DNA from: Pyronema omphalodes
Lineage: Eukaryota; Ascomycota; Pezizomycetes; Pezizales; Pyronemataceae
Reading direction: 5' to 3'
NCBI GenBank assembly: GCA_024516155.1
Contig: JAJJXM010000048.1
Location: 124,001-188,000, forward strand
DNA length: 64,000 bases
The translations under genes were made by a program, and so were the position numbers. The notes under the pieces were generated by a model. It was given only the letters and a program-made list of their open reading frames with translations. It did not search any database and was not told the origin of the DNA. Shown piece after piece: positions 1 through 14,727 of the stretch; the stretch's first letter is position 1, and each line of letters begins with the position of its first letter.

Positions 1-3000
1 ATCGAGGTCACTGCTTGTATGCACTTTGTTGTATGGATGTTCTATAATGTGTGTTAATCTGCATATGGAACTCCCGGTGACTCGCGCGCGGCTCGGAACG
101 GAAATATACGGATTAATCAGATTTGCAATTCAATTCAATTCAATTCGCAATTCGGAAAAATGCACCCTCAACCTCGACTTGGAGCGCCATCCCGTGATAT
201 GGATAGACTTTGAACTTTGCGATAATACATGATAGGGATTTATGGCGAAATTCTTGGCGACACATTTGACATCCATGCATGCATCAGGACCCGCTTGAGA
301 TCCATACATCAGGCAGGACCCGCTGTGGATTCGTAAGGGTTTAGTCTAGGAACATACCGAATTGCCTGGATATGGATGAAGGGGATGAGGTTGATAAAGT
401 GGATGAAATACCTTAACTGGAAAGATATCCATAGCGCATTACCTTGTCTCTGTTGTGTCCTCGCTTCGGGAAAGGAAGCGACCGTCGCTTCTTTTCCTCG
501 TCCGAGATTTGGCAAAAGGTAGGTCCGATAAGCGGTCCGTAGGGAAGTTGTGAGTCCGGAGTGGTGAGTGGTGGGTGATGATAGTCAATCGCCGATAACC
601 ATCTCCGTAATTATGTGTTAGAGCACAAGCCGTCGGCGTTGATTGTAGTTTGATAGGTAACAGTTACTCGGCAAGCTAACGAATCTCCGATGTTTGTAAC
701 GCTAGTTTTCTTCAGATAGGGCAGAAATCTCATTACCGATCTTTTTTCTTTGCGTCCCCTTTTTAGGTTTAAAGGTCCAGATTCCAAGCATCACGCTTCG
801 GAAAATAACGGTAATTTTGTGACTATTCTCGGAATTCTGATTAGGAACATAGGACTTGCCATAGAGAAATGATTCATAGAAAGAAAGTCAGTACCTAAAC
901 GCCGCCGATTGGTAAGACTCCAGGGCCTCGAAAATGATACCTCCGGGAGGAAATGGAGCCTGATCCATATTCGTTTCCCATCCCGTTCGCGGCAAGGTAC
1001 AAATTATTTCTTAGCGCTTTCAGGTATGCCCGGAGGAGGAGCAGACGGAGGGAGGGACCTGAAGGGATACAGCTGGAAGCCCTGTGAGCCCGGCCTAAGA
1101 GTCCGGAAGGCACCCAATGGGAACGAGGACGAATAGAGAAAGGTACAGAGACATTTCAAATGGCTTTCTTTATGAATGAACACAGAAGAAGCCATAGCCA
1201 ATGTTTCATGCCATGGCGGAAAGATACACGCTGGTTGCAGAAACTAGCAAAAGTTCCCTTTTGTGCTGTGAATCACAACAAACGCGCATGGCGCCGCAGA
1301 CAGAGATTTAGAGACAGGCTATATTACAGTAAATTTGAGTTTAGGGTCCAAGTACTCATTGAACTGTTGGCATTGGCATAGTAACTAAAACAAAGGAATG
1401 TAATTGTATGATTGCTGTGTGGTTCGATACCCACGGACAACGTACTTTTTAGATACGTGGTGATTATCATTTTGTTTGTAACGTAGTATATAACGAGCAA
1501 AATGGGACGATATGATCCGATCAAAATAGCTAACGTTTATGTACTCGTCCTACATTCGAATTCCGACTAGACATTTCAGGGAATTATTTCAAAGATGAAT
1601 TTCGTAAACGTTGCAACGTTGCAAATGCAAGTGACATCCCACATCCCGTTCACGGGCCAACGCGTTTAAAGTTTCCCTTCGAACCAATCAATATGCGTGA
1701 TGGGTTGTGTTGTCGGTAAGTGAAGGCGTACTTACACACCGGCAAGAAATGCGATGATTCCGCGCGCCGGACGGGGTTGCGAACGTAGAGTAGCGGAAGT
1801 ACCGAAGAGGCAGAGACGAGACGGCTACGTAGATCGCGGGTAAGCAGCGGGAGTCACCCGTCACCGGTTGAGTAGTGCACAACGCACATCACCATCCCGT
1901 TGCAGGAGTTATATTCATCACACCATACGGTACCATTTTCATCCCGAGACGTCACTGTAGAGTGAGTTTTCGTAACGAGGATGATCCTGTATCCAGGGAG
2001 TCCACCATCAACATACCTTGATCTGCGGTTTCAGAATAAATCTCTCCCTGTCAAACTGTTCTGTGAGATCGGACACCTGGTGGGCTGTTATTCAATCTGC
2101 AACCTGAAGATTTCAGGATCTCGCAGGGTGTTTGATTTTCGCCCCATAGTCTTGACTTTACAACCGCAGCCTTGAGTCAAGAGCCTTGCCTTACCTTGAC
2201 ACCTTGTTTGATAATTGATTCCGCTAATTTATATTGTCTTCTGTAACGAGACTACGGTCTCACAGGGTGTCAAAATTCCGCAACCCTTTTATTCTATGTG
2301 TCGTTCACCTTGTTGGCACATCTCGATCGCTTTCGATTCAAGATTAGATCAAAATAATTTCTGCACGACATAATTTTCAACAGCACAGTCAACAAAAAAA
2401 CCCACCCCTCCAAGCCGCAGCAACAGTAGTCAGACCAAAGCAGCCCGTCAAGCCTCAATCCCTAAACCCTGAAGAAATCTCATCATCCATCTGCTTTCGT
2501 TTGTAACGTGGTTCGTTATGGCATGTCTCATGCGTTTTACAGCGAACTTATGTAAGAGTCAAGCATCTAAAGATAAAAAAAAAAAGTTGAGGTCACATTT
2601 GAAATTTTACAGTACTTGAGAGTGATTCCTTGGCAGATGGCCGCAGCCACGTCCACCGTTGTCGGCCCTGTTCGCTCCTGTTCACACTACTACTGGCGGA
2701 CCGACTGATGAAAATGAGGGGTATGAAGCACCTAGTTCGCCGCCGAGCGCGGCTGCATAGGAAACCGAGTTGTGAGTCGAACCATAGCCGTTGTTTCCCC
2801 GCGGTAAAAAAAAAGTAGGCAGACTTTACACACATTAATTTTCCTCAACACCACTAAACTAGCTAGACAGCCGCACATACAGTGGTGTACTAAAAGTTTA
2901 AGGTTGTTTCGTTAGCGAGGAAAGACAGTTTAAACAGTTTAAACTTCGCCGCTGAGCGTTGCTGATCTGCTGATCGCAAGGCTACTACTGTATCTTTGAT

Positions 3001-6000
3001 TCGTGTTTCGGCCAGCGAGCCGCGGGCGTTAGAAAGGCTAAAGTAGAGGAATTACTCGCACCATACGTACAGGCACTGTCCACATATCGTCACCGAAACA
3101 TCCTTAGGCTTCAGTAGTAGTAAACTTACAACGAGGCTATCGAGTTAGCTATCGTCACCATGAGTCAAGAAACATACCACACTCACCGCAAGTTACATAC
3201 CAGAGCCAAGATTTTCAAAATGGTGGGAAACAAAAGCTTGTGGTCTACTACTGTGTGTATTAGTTTATGACTTCTGCTTCGATGCTTGTGACCTAGATGA
3301 ATGATTGATGACGAAAAGCGTCGTTAAAAGCGTCATGAAAAAACAATCAAGCTTCAGGATATTCGACGAGTAACAGAGCAGAGTACAGCTGACCGCGCCT
3401 AGTGGTGTTCTTAGTAGATATGTAGACGTAAGTCTCACAAGCTGATCTATTCAGCTCGTTATACGCCACTTATCCTTTGCGTAAGAAAATTTCTAATCCC
3501 TTGAAAAATCCTACGTACATACATACAGGCACAGGCCTCAAAAAGACAGAAAAGAAAAAAACAAAAATTTCCCCTGAATCTAAAGCAAGTGGTGACGTTG
3601 TGTAACACATGAAATAACCTGGCAGGCCTACTGTACATGGATGTCTGTAAATCCCCCTCCCCTCCCCTCCCCTGTCACTTGTTTCGAATCTCTCGCCAAA
3701 GTTCACCGAAGACCACCAAAGGCCACCAAAGATCGTCAATAGCCAAAATCCGTCAATATCAAAGTGTTAATAATGTTAATAAACTTTGGATATCAAAAAA
3801 TTCTTTTCCTTCTATTATTTTGCTGTCTTTACTGGCCACTTGCTGGTTGTTTTTTGGGGGGTGGCTTGGTTTGGTTGAAGATTAATGTGCTCAGTGCTCA
3901 GTGCTCAGCGCACTGTTACTCTGTACTTTGTACTCTGTACGAAGTTTGAACCTGACATATGTACCCATGTATGCTTATGTATCTGAGATATGTATGTACC
4001 TTGTATGTGTGTATGTATTTATGATACGTCTGGGATTAGCGACGACTACGAAGAGACGAGATGATCATCGCCTCTCCTCATGGGCATGGTAAAACGTTGA
4101 ATATTGACCGCCACTTTATGCCGGGGGGGTAGAGGGGGTGAGGGTGGTGGGAGGGGGTTCATTGTGTCGTTATGTCGTTGTGTGGTGGTGCCGTGATGAT
4201 GGTGGGTGGGTAGGTATGTAGGTATTCGTCAATTCTTGCCATTACGAAAACTCAGATTCAACAAAAGTTATGTTCTACATTTTCCGGCGACGTATTTGGA
4301 TAAGAAAATATTAGGAGCAGTTATGACTTCTTGATTCATGGGGCTCATGGGGGGCTCAGTAAAAGCCACATTTCATCGGAGATATTTTTTGGCCTTTTTT
4401 GATATACATATGCACCAAAGGGGATTGAGAAGGGATGGATCATGGGGTTCCATGTCATCTTTTTTTTTTCTCTCCTTGCCTCTCCTTCGCATTTTACCGT
4501 TTCGCTTATGCTTTATGCTTAGCTGATGGGCCTGCAGGCTTGTATGGATTACGAAAATTTCATGAATACAAATGGTGGTGGTGGTCAGAACGGAGTAGGT
4601 GTGCGCATAAGGCTAGAGACAAAAAAACAAGCGAAATGATATTCGAGGGGGCTACATAGGAGTGGCAAAGGCTTTTCGCAATTCTATTGCGTCCTTACAG
4701 AGAAATTTCTGAACTCTTACTCATAGGTAGTCCAGTGGTGATCGAGACCAGTAGTACTAAATTTTTTTTTCCTTTTTGCCCAACGTCGGTCGACCGTGGC
4801 GGCCTTTTCGGCGACTCTGAACCGAAGGTATCAAGGTAGGACATGACAGGTTGGATAGGCTTCGGTATCTGTGGCCGCGGGTGTAATAACCTTACTCTAC
4901 TTCGGCCTGGTGACCGAAGATCTAAACCTTAGGGAATTGGTACCTTACGTGTAAGTATCTGCTTCTTTTTTCGCCTTTGATCTTTTACCTTCGATTTTCA
5001 ATGATGCGATGCACTGGGACTTGGAACCCCCGTTAATTTACGACTTTTTTTTATGTGTTTACATTTCCTGTTCTAGTATAATTCTTGATTCACCAAGATA
5101 TAACCTATTCCCTATATAAGCTCCTTCTTTCTTACACGATACCTCCTACTTTTTCAAGTCTGGTTTGATATAGGTAAATATAGTTAGTTCGTTCACCAAA
5201 ATAAAATTTCCCCACACTTCTAGATTGGGTGGGGGGAGGGGGGTGGATAGGTTGGAAATTACCGAGGTGAAGCTTGAACTCTCTCCCTCTTTCTCAACCC
5301 CAGTTTTTCTCTCTCCCCAGGATATAACTTGACCTAATATAGTTTAGTACCGTTAATCTTCGCTATGGAAAGCAAGCACTTAGCCCAGAAAGCAAAGCAA
5401 GCTCCTTCTTTTTTAGTGGCCGACGGATGCGGGGAAGGTGAACTACATAATTCGCCCTAACTTACTAAACAAACCCCCTTCTTAGCCCGAGTACGGGGAA
5501 CCTAACCTAGGCTTCCCCAGAAAGCTTGAGGTGTATGGTGTAAGTTTGGGGTTTACGATGCGGCGGCCCCTTGTATGTACGCTGGGAGGTTCCGCGCGCG
5601 CGCTGTGTCTTAAAACTCCCCGCGGAGGTATCGTGACTTGATTTGCTTTGTTGAATCACAGATGGATAGTTGAATATGTATGTCTTGAGGGAAATACTTA
5701 TGATGCCGCTGTCCGTAACTGTCTTGTCTTTGAACCAAATTGTGGGGAAGGTTACGTTCGTTACGTATCAATCTGTAGGTTGGATAGGATGAGAAAGGGT
5801 GGTATGATCTGGTTTCCCAGAGGCTGGTATGATCGCTGCTTGTCTGGTAACCATAGACAACCACGAGAGAAGTAATCCGAGACAAGACAAGACAATACGC
5901 TCGTCATCTATGGAAAGGTGTCGTAGGATAATCCATACATATGGACCCAAGCGTCGCTTGATCTGGAGGGGAGAAAAAAGCAACTTTCCGTAAGAGTAGT

Positions 6001-8120
6001 CACGAGTTCATCATACTTACTTTTGTGGCTCGCTTTGTCCTCTTCATACACCGTGCGGTTGCTGACCCCGGATTCCTTGATGGTTCATGCCTCATGCCTC
6101 ATGCTTCATGCCACCCCCCCAGAAATGCGGTTCGCATATGCCCGGTGTCGCCTGTGTATGTAGGCTAATGATGGGATTTATGATGGGATTATGATGGTGA
6201 GACGTAGCCCGTAGTCCGCAGTCCGCAGTCCGTACACCGTAGTCCGTAGCCTGTCGCCTGAGAGTTCACTGGCTCTCTAGAACGCCAAAGCGAAGGCAGA
6301 ACATCAGAAAAATGACGGGAGTCCATGCGCAGCACAAGTTCCATTGTTGACTCTCGATACCCAAGAGCGAAACCGAGAGACCAAGAGACCAAAAGACCAA
6401 AAGACCGAGAAACCGAGAGACAGAATGGACTAAACCAACAGTCACGATGGTAATAGTTTCTATCTCGAACTAATAGTCTAATCGTCTGATGATTGTTATG
6501 GTTCAGTGTGTAACATACGCGGCCGTCGTTTTTTTGAGTAACGAAAGTAACTACTACTCTATACATCGTTACATCCGTTGAAGCCGAGTCAACCGTGGAT
6601 ATCTACATAGCATTACCACGTAGTCATCTGGTTACTGAGGCAGCTGACTGATGATCATTATTGATGCCCTAAACATGTAGATAGAATGGAATTACTATCG
6701 TGAGTTTTATTTTTTTATTTTTATCTTTGTAGCTATGCACATTGCACATTACACAAAGCAAGAATAAAAGCCAGTGCATAGACATGTTACTCAAAACCAA
6801 GGACGAACAAATCCCAGGAAGACCGATGACCGTAACCATCACGATCCTGAAAAGTGAAGGAAACCAAGCAATCAGCATGATATGACACCGTAGGTCCGTA
6901 GCCCTTGGTTATGGCAGTATCATGACTGAAACAAGCTTTGGATTAATAAACCAACATTATCAGTTCCCTCCACAGTGCTTATCCAAGCTTCCACGATTCT
7001 TCGTTCGAGACTCAAGGTCCTACCTTGGCTGACCCAGCTATGTATGCGTAGAGGAATAAAAAAGAAAGAACCATTGACAGACGCCACGCAGCGGCCATCC
7101 CGCCGTCGCTGCTATCTGCTATGTATCCTGCTTCACAAGTGTACCTACATCTCCGTGGAGGTGTCAAGAAGTAGGCCTATTCTTCCCTACTCTACTGATC
7201 TACTCTCAAACATGACGTTCACCATCCGTCGGGTTATTTTTTGGCGTCCTGCAAGTCTTTTGTATATTCTACGAGTGGTCAATTCCTCATTCCTAATCCC
7301 TTATTCTCCACCAATAACCGAAACCCCAATACCCCACAAAAAGCATAGTCAATAAATCCGATGAACGCCACGACTGTCGGCATCCATCAACCTCTGGTGT
7401 CCTCTGGTGTATAGTGTCCTATGATGTGTTCATCAACCGAACGGCAGGGCAGAATTCAACTGAAACAAAAGATTTGGCCGACAAAAGCTCATGGTTCTAG
7501 CTGGTTTAATCAGTACTAAGCGAGGAATTGTGGGGAAGCTCTACTTTAAGACTAAGTAACCGGGGGATGTGGGGGAAGGAGGGGGGGGAAGGGGGGGGGA
7601 GGGGGGGAGGGTGAGGGTTGTATCAAAGCAGCCAAAGCAGCCAAAGCTCGCAAAGCAACCAAAGCTTGCGAAGCCCGCATACCCGTACCTGTCATAGCCT
7701 AGCCAGCGACCAACCTAGTCCAACCTAGCTAGCTAGCTTAGCTCCCATAGCTCCCTTCAAGGCTCACATGATCATATACCTAATCTAGCTTAGCATGGAT
7801 TTACGCTTCCCCAGATTCCAGATTCCCCAGATTCCAGATTCCAGATTCCAAGCTGTATCTAAGGCCCAGTATCTAGCTACACGATCCCCTGGGAATCGAT
7901 AGTCATCATCACCGTGACCTTACCCATCCCCATCCCCATGTCTATCTGTGTGTATAGCGTATGCGTAGACAAGATTCCTGAGGGTCGGATTGAAGCTTTA
8001 GCATACATACATACATACATACATATCATCAAGCGCTCCTTTACCTATACCTCTCTTTTCCTTTTCCTTTATCTTTGACCTCTCCTTTTACCGTTTCCCT
8101 ATTTCGATTTTGAGCTTATC

Positions 8121-8164
8121 TTTGTCTTTGTCTTTGTCTTTGTCTTTGTCTTTGTCTTTGTCTT
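8121..8164. repeat. TTTGTC hexamer microsatellite
   Basis: About seven consecutive copies of TTTGTC. The complementary strand reads as a Lys-Asp dipeptide repeat in an open frame, which is an artefact of the repeat rather than evidence of a gene. Confidence 0.9.
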
Positions 8165-10092
8165 TTGATTTACAATTTTGTGGGGTAACAAGGATCATTT
8201 CATGGTGTCCGTCATTATATGCATGGCATATGTATGTACATAACCAACCAACCAACCCATTAACCACCCAACCAACCGACCAAGCAATCCAACTGACCAA
8301 GCAACCAACACCAAGGGGTTTCCAACTGCTTCCTTAGGTTCTTAGTCTTTGGCTTATGTAGCTTAGCCGTTCTTTTTCCCCTGCTTTTCCAGGAGGAGCT
8401 TGAGGGAGGCGGATATGATGTGAGGATATGATATGGTACTTGACTTGAGTTGAAGTGGATTGGATTGGATTGGATTGGATTTTGAGTTGAATTGTGAATA
8501 CTGTACGGCGTACGGTGTACGGCGTATACTACATGCAAGACACGATATTCAAACTTTTCATCACTACAAATCCAGATCCAGATGCTATTTTTTGGTCGTA
8601 ATACCGCAGATGGGAGTTGGATAACTAGAAGTCAACCCGGCTCTGTTTAGATTTGTTTACCATCTTTATCTTAACTGTTACGATGATTAATGTTCTTGAT
8701 TTCTTTATTGGATGTGGTAGGTATGGTAGATATGGTAGATACGGTATCAGTAAGCAATGAACATGGTCCTTGTACTTGTACTTCATGCATATGGACCATG
8801 CTGACTGGTGCCATACTACATAAAGCTATTGTACACATTATAGGTAATGATTTACATATATATCTGTAGAGGTATGTAGTTGTAGTTGTAGGTAGAGGTA
8901 TATTTATGCATATATAAAGTCCTTAAGGTTTCTTTAGCTCTTTAAACATGTTCCTTGATACTCTATCGGCTATAGTGGGGATAGATGCCGTCTTATCCTA
9001 TCCTATCCTGTCTTATCCTATCCTATCCTATTCATCTATGGGTTGTCTAGGGTCGTCTATGGATCGTCTATGGATCGTCTACATATGGTAGGGGTATTTA
9101 TGTACATAGCAGCATAGGTATTCCGAGTCCCGTAACGGAGCTGTTGGTGTGGTGAGGAGTGAGGTGAGGTGAGGAGGGGTTTATGTCACTGGGCTTATGC
9201 ACTCGGCATCATACCCTAGGGTGATTATAGATATGCTTTTAGATGTTAAATATTTCGTTGATTGGTGTATGTATATATATATGTAGAAGTGAATATGGTG
9301 CTGGGGAGATCTAAAAAAAAAAGGGGGAGGGGGGGTTACTTTGCGTTGTCTTGTTGTCTTATTGTCGTATTATCTTTCTTGCTTAGCTATGTAGGGCGTT
9401 GGATGCATGATAGATAAACATACACCCAGACACCTACCACCTGCCACCTACTACCTACCACTTTCCACCCGTCACTTGCATATATACCCTACATCCTACA
9501 TCCTGCATCACTACTATTCTTCTCAAGAATAATAAGAAATACAAAACCTACCTCCATACCTCTAACACTCGTAACTCACATAAAAAAGACTCATATCCCT
9601 ATGATAACTATTTAGTATTCATCATTTTCTATTCTCTACTTACTACGTGGTATTTTCTGTTCACTGTTTACTATCAACTGTACCATCATCCCCGTTCTAC
9701 ATTCTTTTGTTCTCTATTTTCGACACCGGTGTCGGTAGATGGTAGATGGCGCGTGGCGGGTGGTGGATAGTACTAACTCCAAGTCTCCAAGTCTCCAAGT
9801 ATCAATTTCAATAACGGAACAAGACCACAGTTTTGATATACAGTAATATATAATGATTTGATAGTCTCGATACTTGAAACTTCGGCATCATATATACTCA
9901 TGATACGGTCATTATACACATACTCTACATATCCCTAAGCCTTATACATAGCATAGCATAGCATAGCATATCATAGTATATCATAGTATAATCTCCTAAA
10001 CTCATAAAATCGAAAACTGCTGGTGTTGGTATATAGGTAGTAGTTATAACCTACTTTTTGGTTGTATGGAATATATATAGTGTAGATGCTCT

Positions 10093-10195
10093 GGAGATTG
10101 AGATTGAGATTGGCATTGAGGTTGAGATTGGAATTGAGGTTGAGATTGGAATTGAGGTTGATTCTGATCTTGAGGTTGATTCTGATCTTGAGGTT
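10093..10195. repeat. Degenerate 6/18-bp GAGATT/GAGGTT tandem repeat
   Basis: Interspersed GAGATT, GGAATT and GAGGTT units form a higher-order repeat of about 18 bp, followed by two copies of a related GATTCTGATCTTGAGGTT unit. An open frame through it encodes only an Ile/Glu/Val/Gly repeat, so I treat it as non-coding. Confidence 0.8.
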
Positions 10196-11173
10196 AATTT
10201 AAATATTAGCTATCAGAGTCTTGACCATGGGGTATTTTATTTATAATATTGAGAGTATCAGAAGTATCCAGAATATCCCTAATCTCCAGAATATCAATAA
10301 TCACAGTTTCCAGTATTAACTCGTAATCATCCCCAATCGCAATTCGGCTGAAACAAATCTTCCGCTATATCTATCGCCATCGCTATATCTATGTAGCTAT
10401 ATCAGTTGATAACTTCATGTATTCGATTCGGTTGATGAAGATATAATACATAAGTCGGTTGATTCGGTTGATTCGGTTGATTCAGCTGGTGTGGTCTGCA
10501 GTGTAGCCCGTCTACTGTGGTGTAACTGTTCGGTGTACATATATATAGTTGTACCGGTTTAATCTTTTTTGTGCTTTAAGCCTTTAAGCCTTTAAGCCTT
10601 TAACCTTCCACTGTCTGCTGTCTGCTGTCGCTGTCGCTATCGCCGTCGATTTTTTGTTTTAAAACGATTCGAAGATATAGCTTATGGTAGCTGGTAACTT
10701 TATTTTTGATCCGAAGATAGATAAATTGTGTATACCGGTATTTTATGTGATGTATTCTTGTATGTACTATGTATTCTATATGCAGAATTACATAAGTACC
10801 TGTAACTGTAACTATTCCAATTGGTGGGTTTCTGCATCGGTGTATTGGTTACATGACATTTTTCATCAACTTTCAACACCATACATCCAATTACATCCAA
10901 TTACCCCCCATCCATCCAATTACCTCCCATCCCCCGTCATACCCCGTCATACCCCCCCCCCCCCCCACCCCCGGTCAAAAGAATTTAAGGTTCACAAACC
11001 GGCGTGCCATTGCATGAAGAAAAAGCAGTAGGTAAACTGTTTTTCTGTCTGTTGAACTAAACTTTTTTTTTATCCGACAGAACACACGAACACATCTTCA
11101 ACCGCCATCGTGTAATGGTGTAATCGTGTATGTAGTTGTCCGTTGCTGTGTTGCTGTGTTGCTGTCTGTGTGG

Positions 11174-11282
11174 ATTGGGCTATTGGGCTATTGGTGGATT
11201 GGGCTATTGGGCTATTGGGCTATTGGGCTATTGGGCTATTGGGCTATTGGGCTATTGGTGAATTGGGTTATTGGTGAATTGC
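11174..11282. repeat. ATTGGGCT octamer minisatellite
   Basis: The octamer ATTGGGCT recurs in tandem, interrupted by ATTGGTGG/ATTGGTGA variants at both ends. Variants at the edges with a homogeneous core are typical of an array that expands by slippage or unequal exchange. Confidence 0.9.
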
Positions 11283-13182
11283 TGAATTGCTGAGATTATC
11301 ACCATGGGAAATATGTTGGCGGGGATGTGTACTCCGTTGCTTCTGCCTGCTGTTGCTGCTTCCTACTCTACTCTACGGATACAGTTTACAGTAATATAAT
11401 CATTCCGTTCCTACAGCTTAAAGAAAAACGAGAAGAGATTGATTTATTGATTAATTGAGGCTGCAATAGATGCGATGCTCAGACGATGAAATGTTTATCG
11501 TCAGTTGTTTGTTTGTTTGTTTGTTTGTATAAGCACGTATGTATGTAGGACACCATATCGTATTCATCATAAGTATGTATTGGAGATCTTTATTTCTCTG
11601 CATTTCTCTGCATTTATCTGCATTTATCTGCAGAGCTAAGGAGCGATACGATATGTATGTATGTATGTACGAGTACGTCAAAGATGTATGCTATCTACTG
11701 TGTGCTATCTATCTATCTACATACTCTAAGGTATGGTTATCTAGAGTCTACAATTAGGCATGCAGGTGTATGCTATCCAGCTATCCAGCTATCCAGCTAT
11801 CCAGCTATCACAGATCGTGAAATTCTTGCAGTCTTGCAGTCTTGCAGAGAGTACGGTGACCATACATAAAAATGACGGAAATCGGATATCGTATCGTGTT
11901 CTCGTAGACTCGTAGATTTTTCATCGAATGAGTAACTTTTAGCTCCATTGCCCTATCTTGGTGCCGAATGTCGTCGTCGTCGTCGTCGTCGATAGGGTTT
12001 TTTTTATTCGCTCTGCTTGATTATGAAAGATGATGATGATGATGATGGTGATGATTATTATTGTTATTGTTATTATTGTTAATGCTACTACGAAGCTACG
12101 CTACTACTACTCGATCCGCTTGTTGCTCATACAGTGCACACCCAGTCATCGTTCGCACGCTGTTGGACTTGGATTTTATCGAGGTCACGGCTCGATCACA
12201 AGTTGGTCCCCTGTCACAGTCTCTAGTTCCTAGTTCCTAGTGCGCACCTCTCTAACTTACTCACTCGCTCCTTCTCTCACTTACTCGCTCATTCGCTCAC
12301 TCGCTCGCCTTCTGTCGCTACTCCCCCCCCCTCTCCTCATCCTCCCGGGACCCCCTCCCCTCCCCCCCACACCGCATGCCCGCCTTTCTCCCTCTCCCTC
12401 TCTTCCCACGCCCGCGGCACCAAAAACCCCTCCCGCCTAGTGCATGGTGTGTGGTGGTGTTTGGTGGTGTGCTTGTGGTGTGCTCTGTGGTGACCTCTCC
12501 CTTGGCTGTTCTCTGCCTGTCCTTTTGGCAGAAATGATGCAAGTAAAATCGGAAACGGAATAGTTAGCACACCCTGTGCTGCAGACTCTGATTGGTCAAC
12601 CGGCCGCTCCCAATGATCCCGGCAGCGAGGTGTTACTCATAGTTCAAAAACGGTTAGCTCAAATATACCCCCCCCCCCCCCCCTTGTAAAAAAAAAAGAG
12701 AACCCAGGACGCCAACAGGTATGAGGAGGAGCAGGGTGTCTGCGCTCCCAGGCTATCTAACTAGCGTCAAATATGAAGACAGGGATGCGCTCCCTGGCTC
12801 GAGGTGCGAGAGGCATGGCTGCAAGAGAGGGTGTGTCTCGTCTAGTACAGGCCACCCACCCCCAGACCTGGACACCCCCAACCTTAGCACAAGGTAATTA
12901 TATACGAGGCAGCCGACTCCCCTTCCCCTCCATCTACAGCAACTCAAGCGGACAAAATACAAATACAGTATTCCTCCCCCACCGACGAACTACTTTTCTC
13001 TCTCTTCATCCGCTATTTCAAGCAACAAAATAAAAAAAGAAGCCTTTCGCTCCACAGCACAGAACAGAACATCAGCATCAATAACAACTTTCGCTGTCAT
13101 CATCAGAAGTTCAAACAAATCAGCATCGATTTCTTTCTAAAGACTCATCACCAAAACACACACACACACATACACAATAACA

Positions 13183-13650
13183 ATGGAGTGGTCTCACGAT
13201 TTCTGCTTGTCTTGCGACCGCCAGATCAGCTCAACAGACTCTGGTGCCTACTGCTCACAATCCTGCCGATTGGCCGACCTCGAAAAAGCCTCAGCAACCA
13301 TTACTCCTTCCTCCTACTCTTCCACTACCAGCAGCTCGTCGCACACCAGCTCGGGCTTCTACTTGCCTCCTGCTTTGAACTTCACCAGCACCTCACGTTA
13401 CCCATCATCACCTGCCACCAGCCCAACAACCAGATCACCTATTTCCATGCCATCCTACAGCACACCTAGCAGCTACGAGCGTGGTAGTCTCTACAGTTCA
13501 CCATCGCGATCATCTCTCAGCAGCCTTAACTCTTACGGACAAATCGAGCCTGCTGCATTAAGCGACAAGGTGAAGAACGAGCTTCGGGAATATGCCGGAT
13601 CATTCGATCACATTCGGGATTGGAAGAGGCGGATGACTGTTACTGTATAA
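13183..13650 (+). CDS. Ecl1-family life-span/stress regulatory protein (small zinc protein)
   Basis: A 155-residue single-exon protein. The N-terminus carries two closely spaced cysteine pairs (a CxxC at residues 8-11 and a CxxxC at about 24-28) in the context FCLSCDRQ...YCSQSCRLAD, the pattern of the fungal Ecl1 family. In fission yeast, Ecl1-type proteins extend chronological life span and respond to nutrient or metal limitation. The middle (residues about 40-120) is Ser/Thr/Pro-rich and probably disordered. The C-terminus is charged and helical (DKVKNELREYAGSFDHIRDWKRR). The ATG lies in a good context (ACAATGG), preceded by an A/C-rich leader with a CA microsatellite at 13156-13168. The family call is from motif memory; which paralogue it is cannot be told. 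Confidence 0.82.
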   Translation: MEWSHDFCLSCDRQISSTDSGAYCSQSCRLADLEKASATITPSSYSSTTSSSSHTSSGFYLPPALNFTSTSRYPSSPATSPTTRSPISMPSYSTPSSYERGSLYSSPSRSSLSSLNSYGQIEPAALSDKVKNELREYAGSFDHIRDWKRRMTVTV

Positions 13651-14727
13651 AAAAAAAGAAACCTTTGGGAGGTTTCAAACTTCTTAAAAAATCACCAACA
13701 CGACTCTCCTTCGATACTTTTTCCTTACTTTTATTTATCTATCTCATCGGCATCGGGTTTTCATCTCACTCTTACACACACACATCTTCACCTTCGAACG
13801 CACATATTTATAAAACAAAGTACGATTTAACAACAACAAAACGACTTTTTTTTTCTTTTCTTCTCTCCACACACAACACACACACAACACAACACAACAA
13901 AAGCTTATAGTTTTTTTCAGGACGGCGGGCGGGGGGCAAAAACAAAAGGGGGGGAGGTTTAAGAGGGGTTAGGGGTTCACGGTTTGGTGGTGGCATCTTT
14001 ACAAAAAAAAAAGAATGCAACATCTTCATTCATATCTCAGTCTATTTCCTTTTCTTTTTTTATAGTTCCTTTTTTATTTTTTTTTCCTCTTCTCATTTCA
14101 TAGCTGCATCTATCGGGTCATCTTTTTGTGTCTTTTTAAAAGCATCTTCTATTTTTTTTATTTTTAGGGCTGGGTTTATTTTTTGTTTTTTACTTTACTG
14201 TATTTGGCAGGCGGGGTTTAGTTTTTTTTTATATCTTGTTACAGAGCAGCGATGGATCAAATTATTGGCGTCTTGAATGTGTTTTGTATTATATATATCT
14301 TTTTTTTTTGATTTGGGATTTTTCTTGTTTTTTTTTGCTCCAAACAAAGGGTCGGTGTTTTGCTTTGGTTGGGTTGTTTTTTTTTTTCTCTTTTTTGGAT
14401 GGGTTGGATTGGGTTGGGATCATTGGTGGTGGTGGATAGGACGGTCGCTTTTGTCGACTTGTTCATTTACTGGTCTACCTGTTGTATATGCAAAAACTGG
14501 TGAAAGATGAAAGATAAGATGAAGGATGAGGATGAAGATGAGGATGATTGGATTGCATTGGAATTATAAAGATACATCTTGAACATACATACATACATTT
14601 CGTGCATTTTGTGCATTTTGTGAAGAATTGTTGTGATGATGGTGGTGGTTGCGTCATTGCACAAAACCCTTTTTTTTTTTTTTTTCTTGGGAAATGGAAT
14701 CTTTGGAGGACATACAATCAACACGAC

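Larger units (their letters stand above)
1..13182. other. Long gene-free, microsatellite-rich region
   Basis: No convincing gene was found in this stretch. Open frames of 60-125 codons exist on both strands but have no recognisable domain, biased composition or clear splice signals, and several are read through simple repeats. The most gene-like patch is around 900-1140, GC-rich and open in several frames at once, including a 44-codon ATG frame at 953-1087; it could be an exon of something, but I cannot connect it to anything. The sequence is dominated by short tandem repeats (for example 8121-8164, 10093-10195 and 11174-11282), CTAC/GTAT-rich spacer and C-runs (10952-10966 and 12668-12683). 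Confidence 0.6.

Noticed and set aside
1400..1445. Box B-like GGTTCGATACCC that might mark a tRNA
   Set aside because: No matching T-stem, acceptor stem or box A at the right distance.
6189..6566. 125-codon minus-strand open frame
   Set aside because: Runs through GTAGTCC and AGACC repeats; the composition (Leu/Ser/Trp) follows the repeats and no homologous feature is seen.
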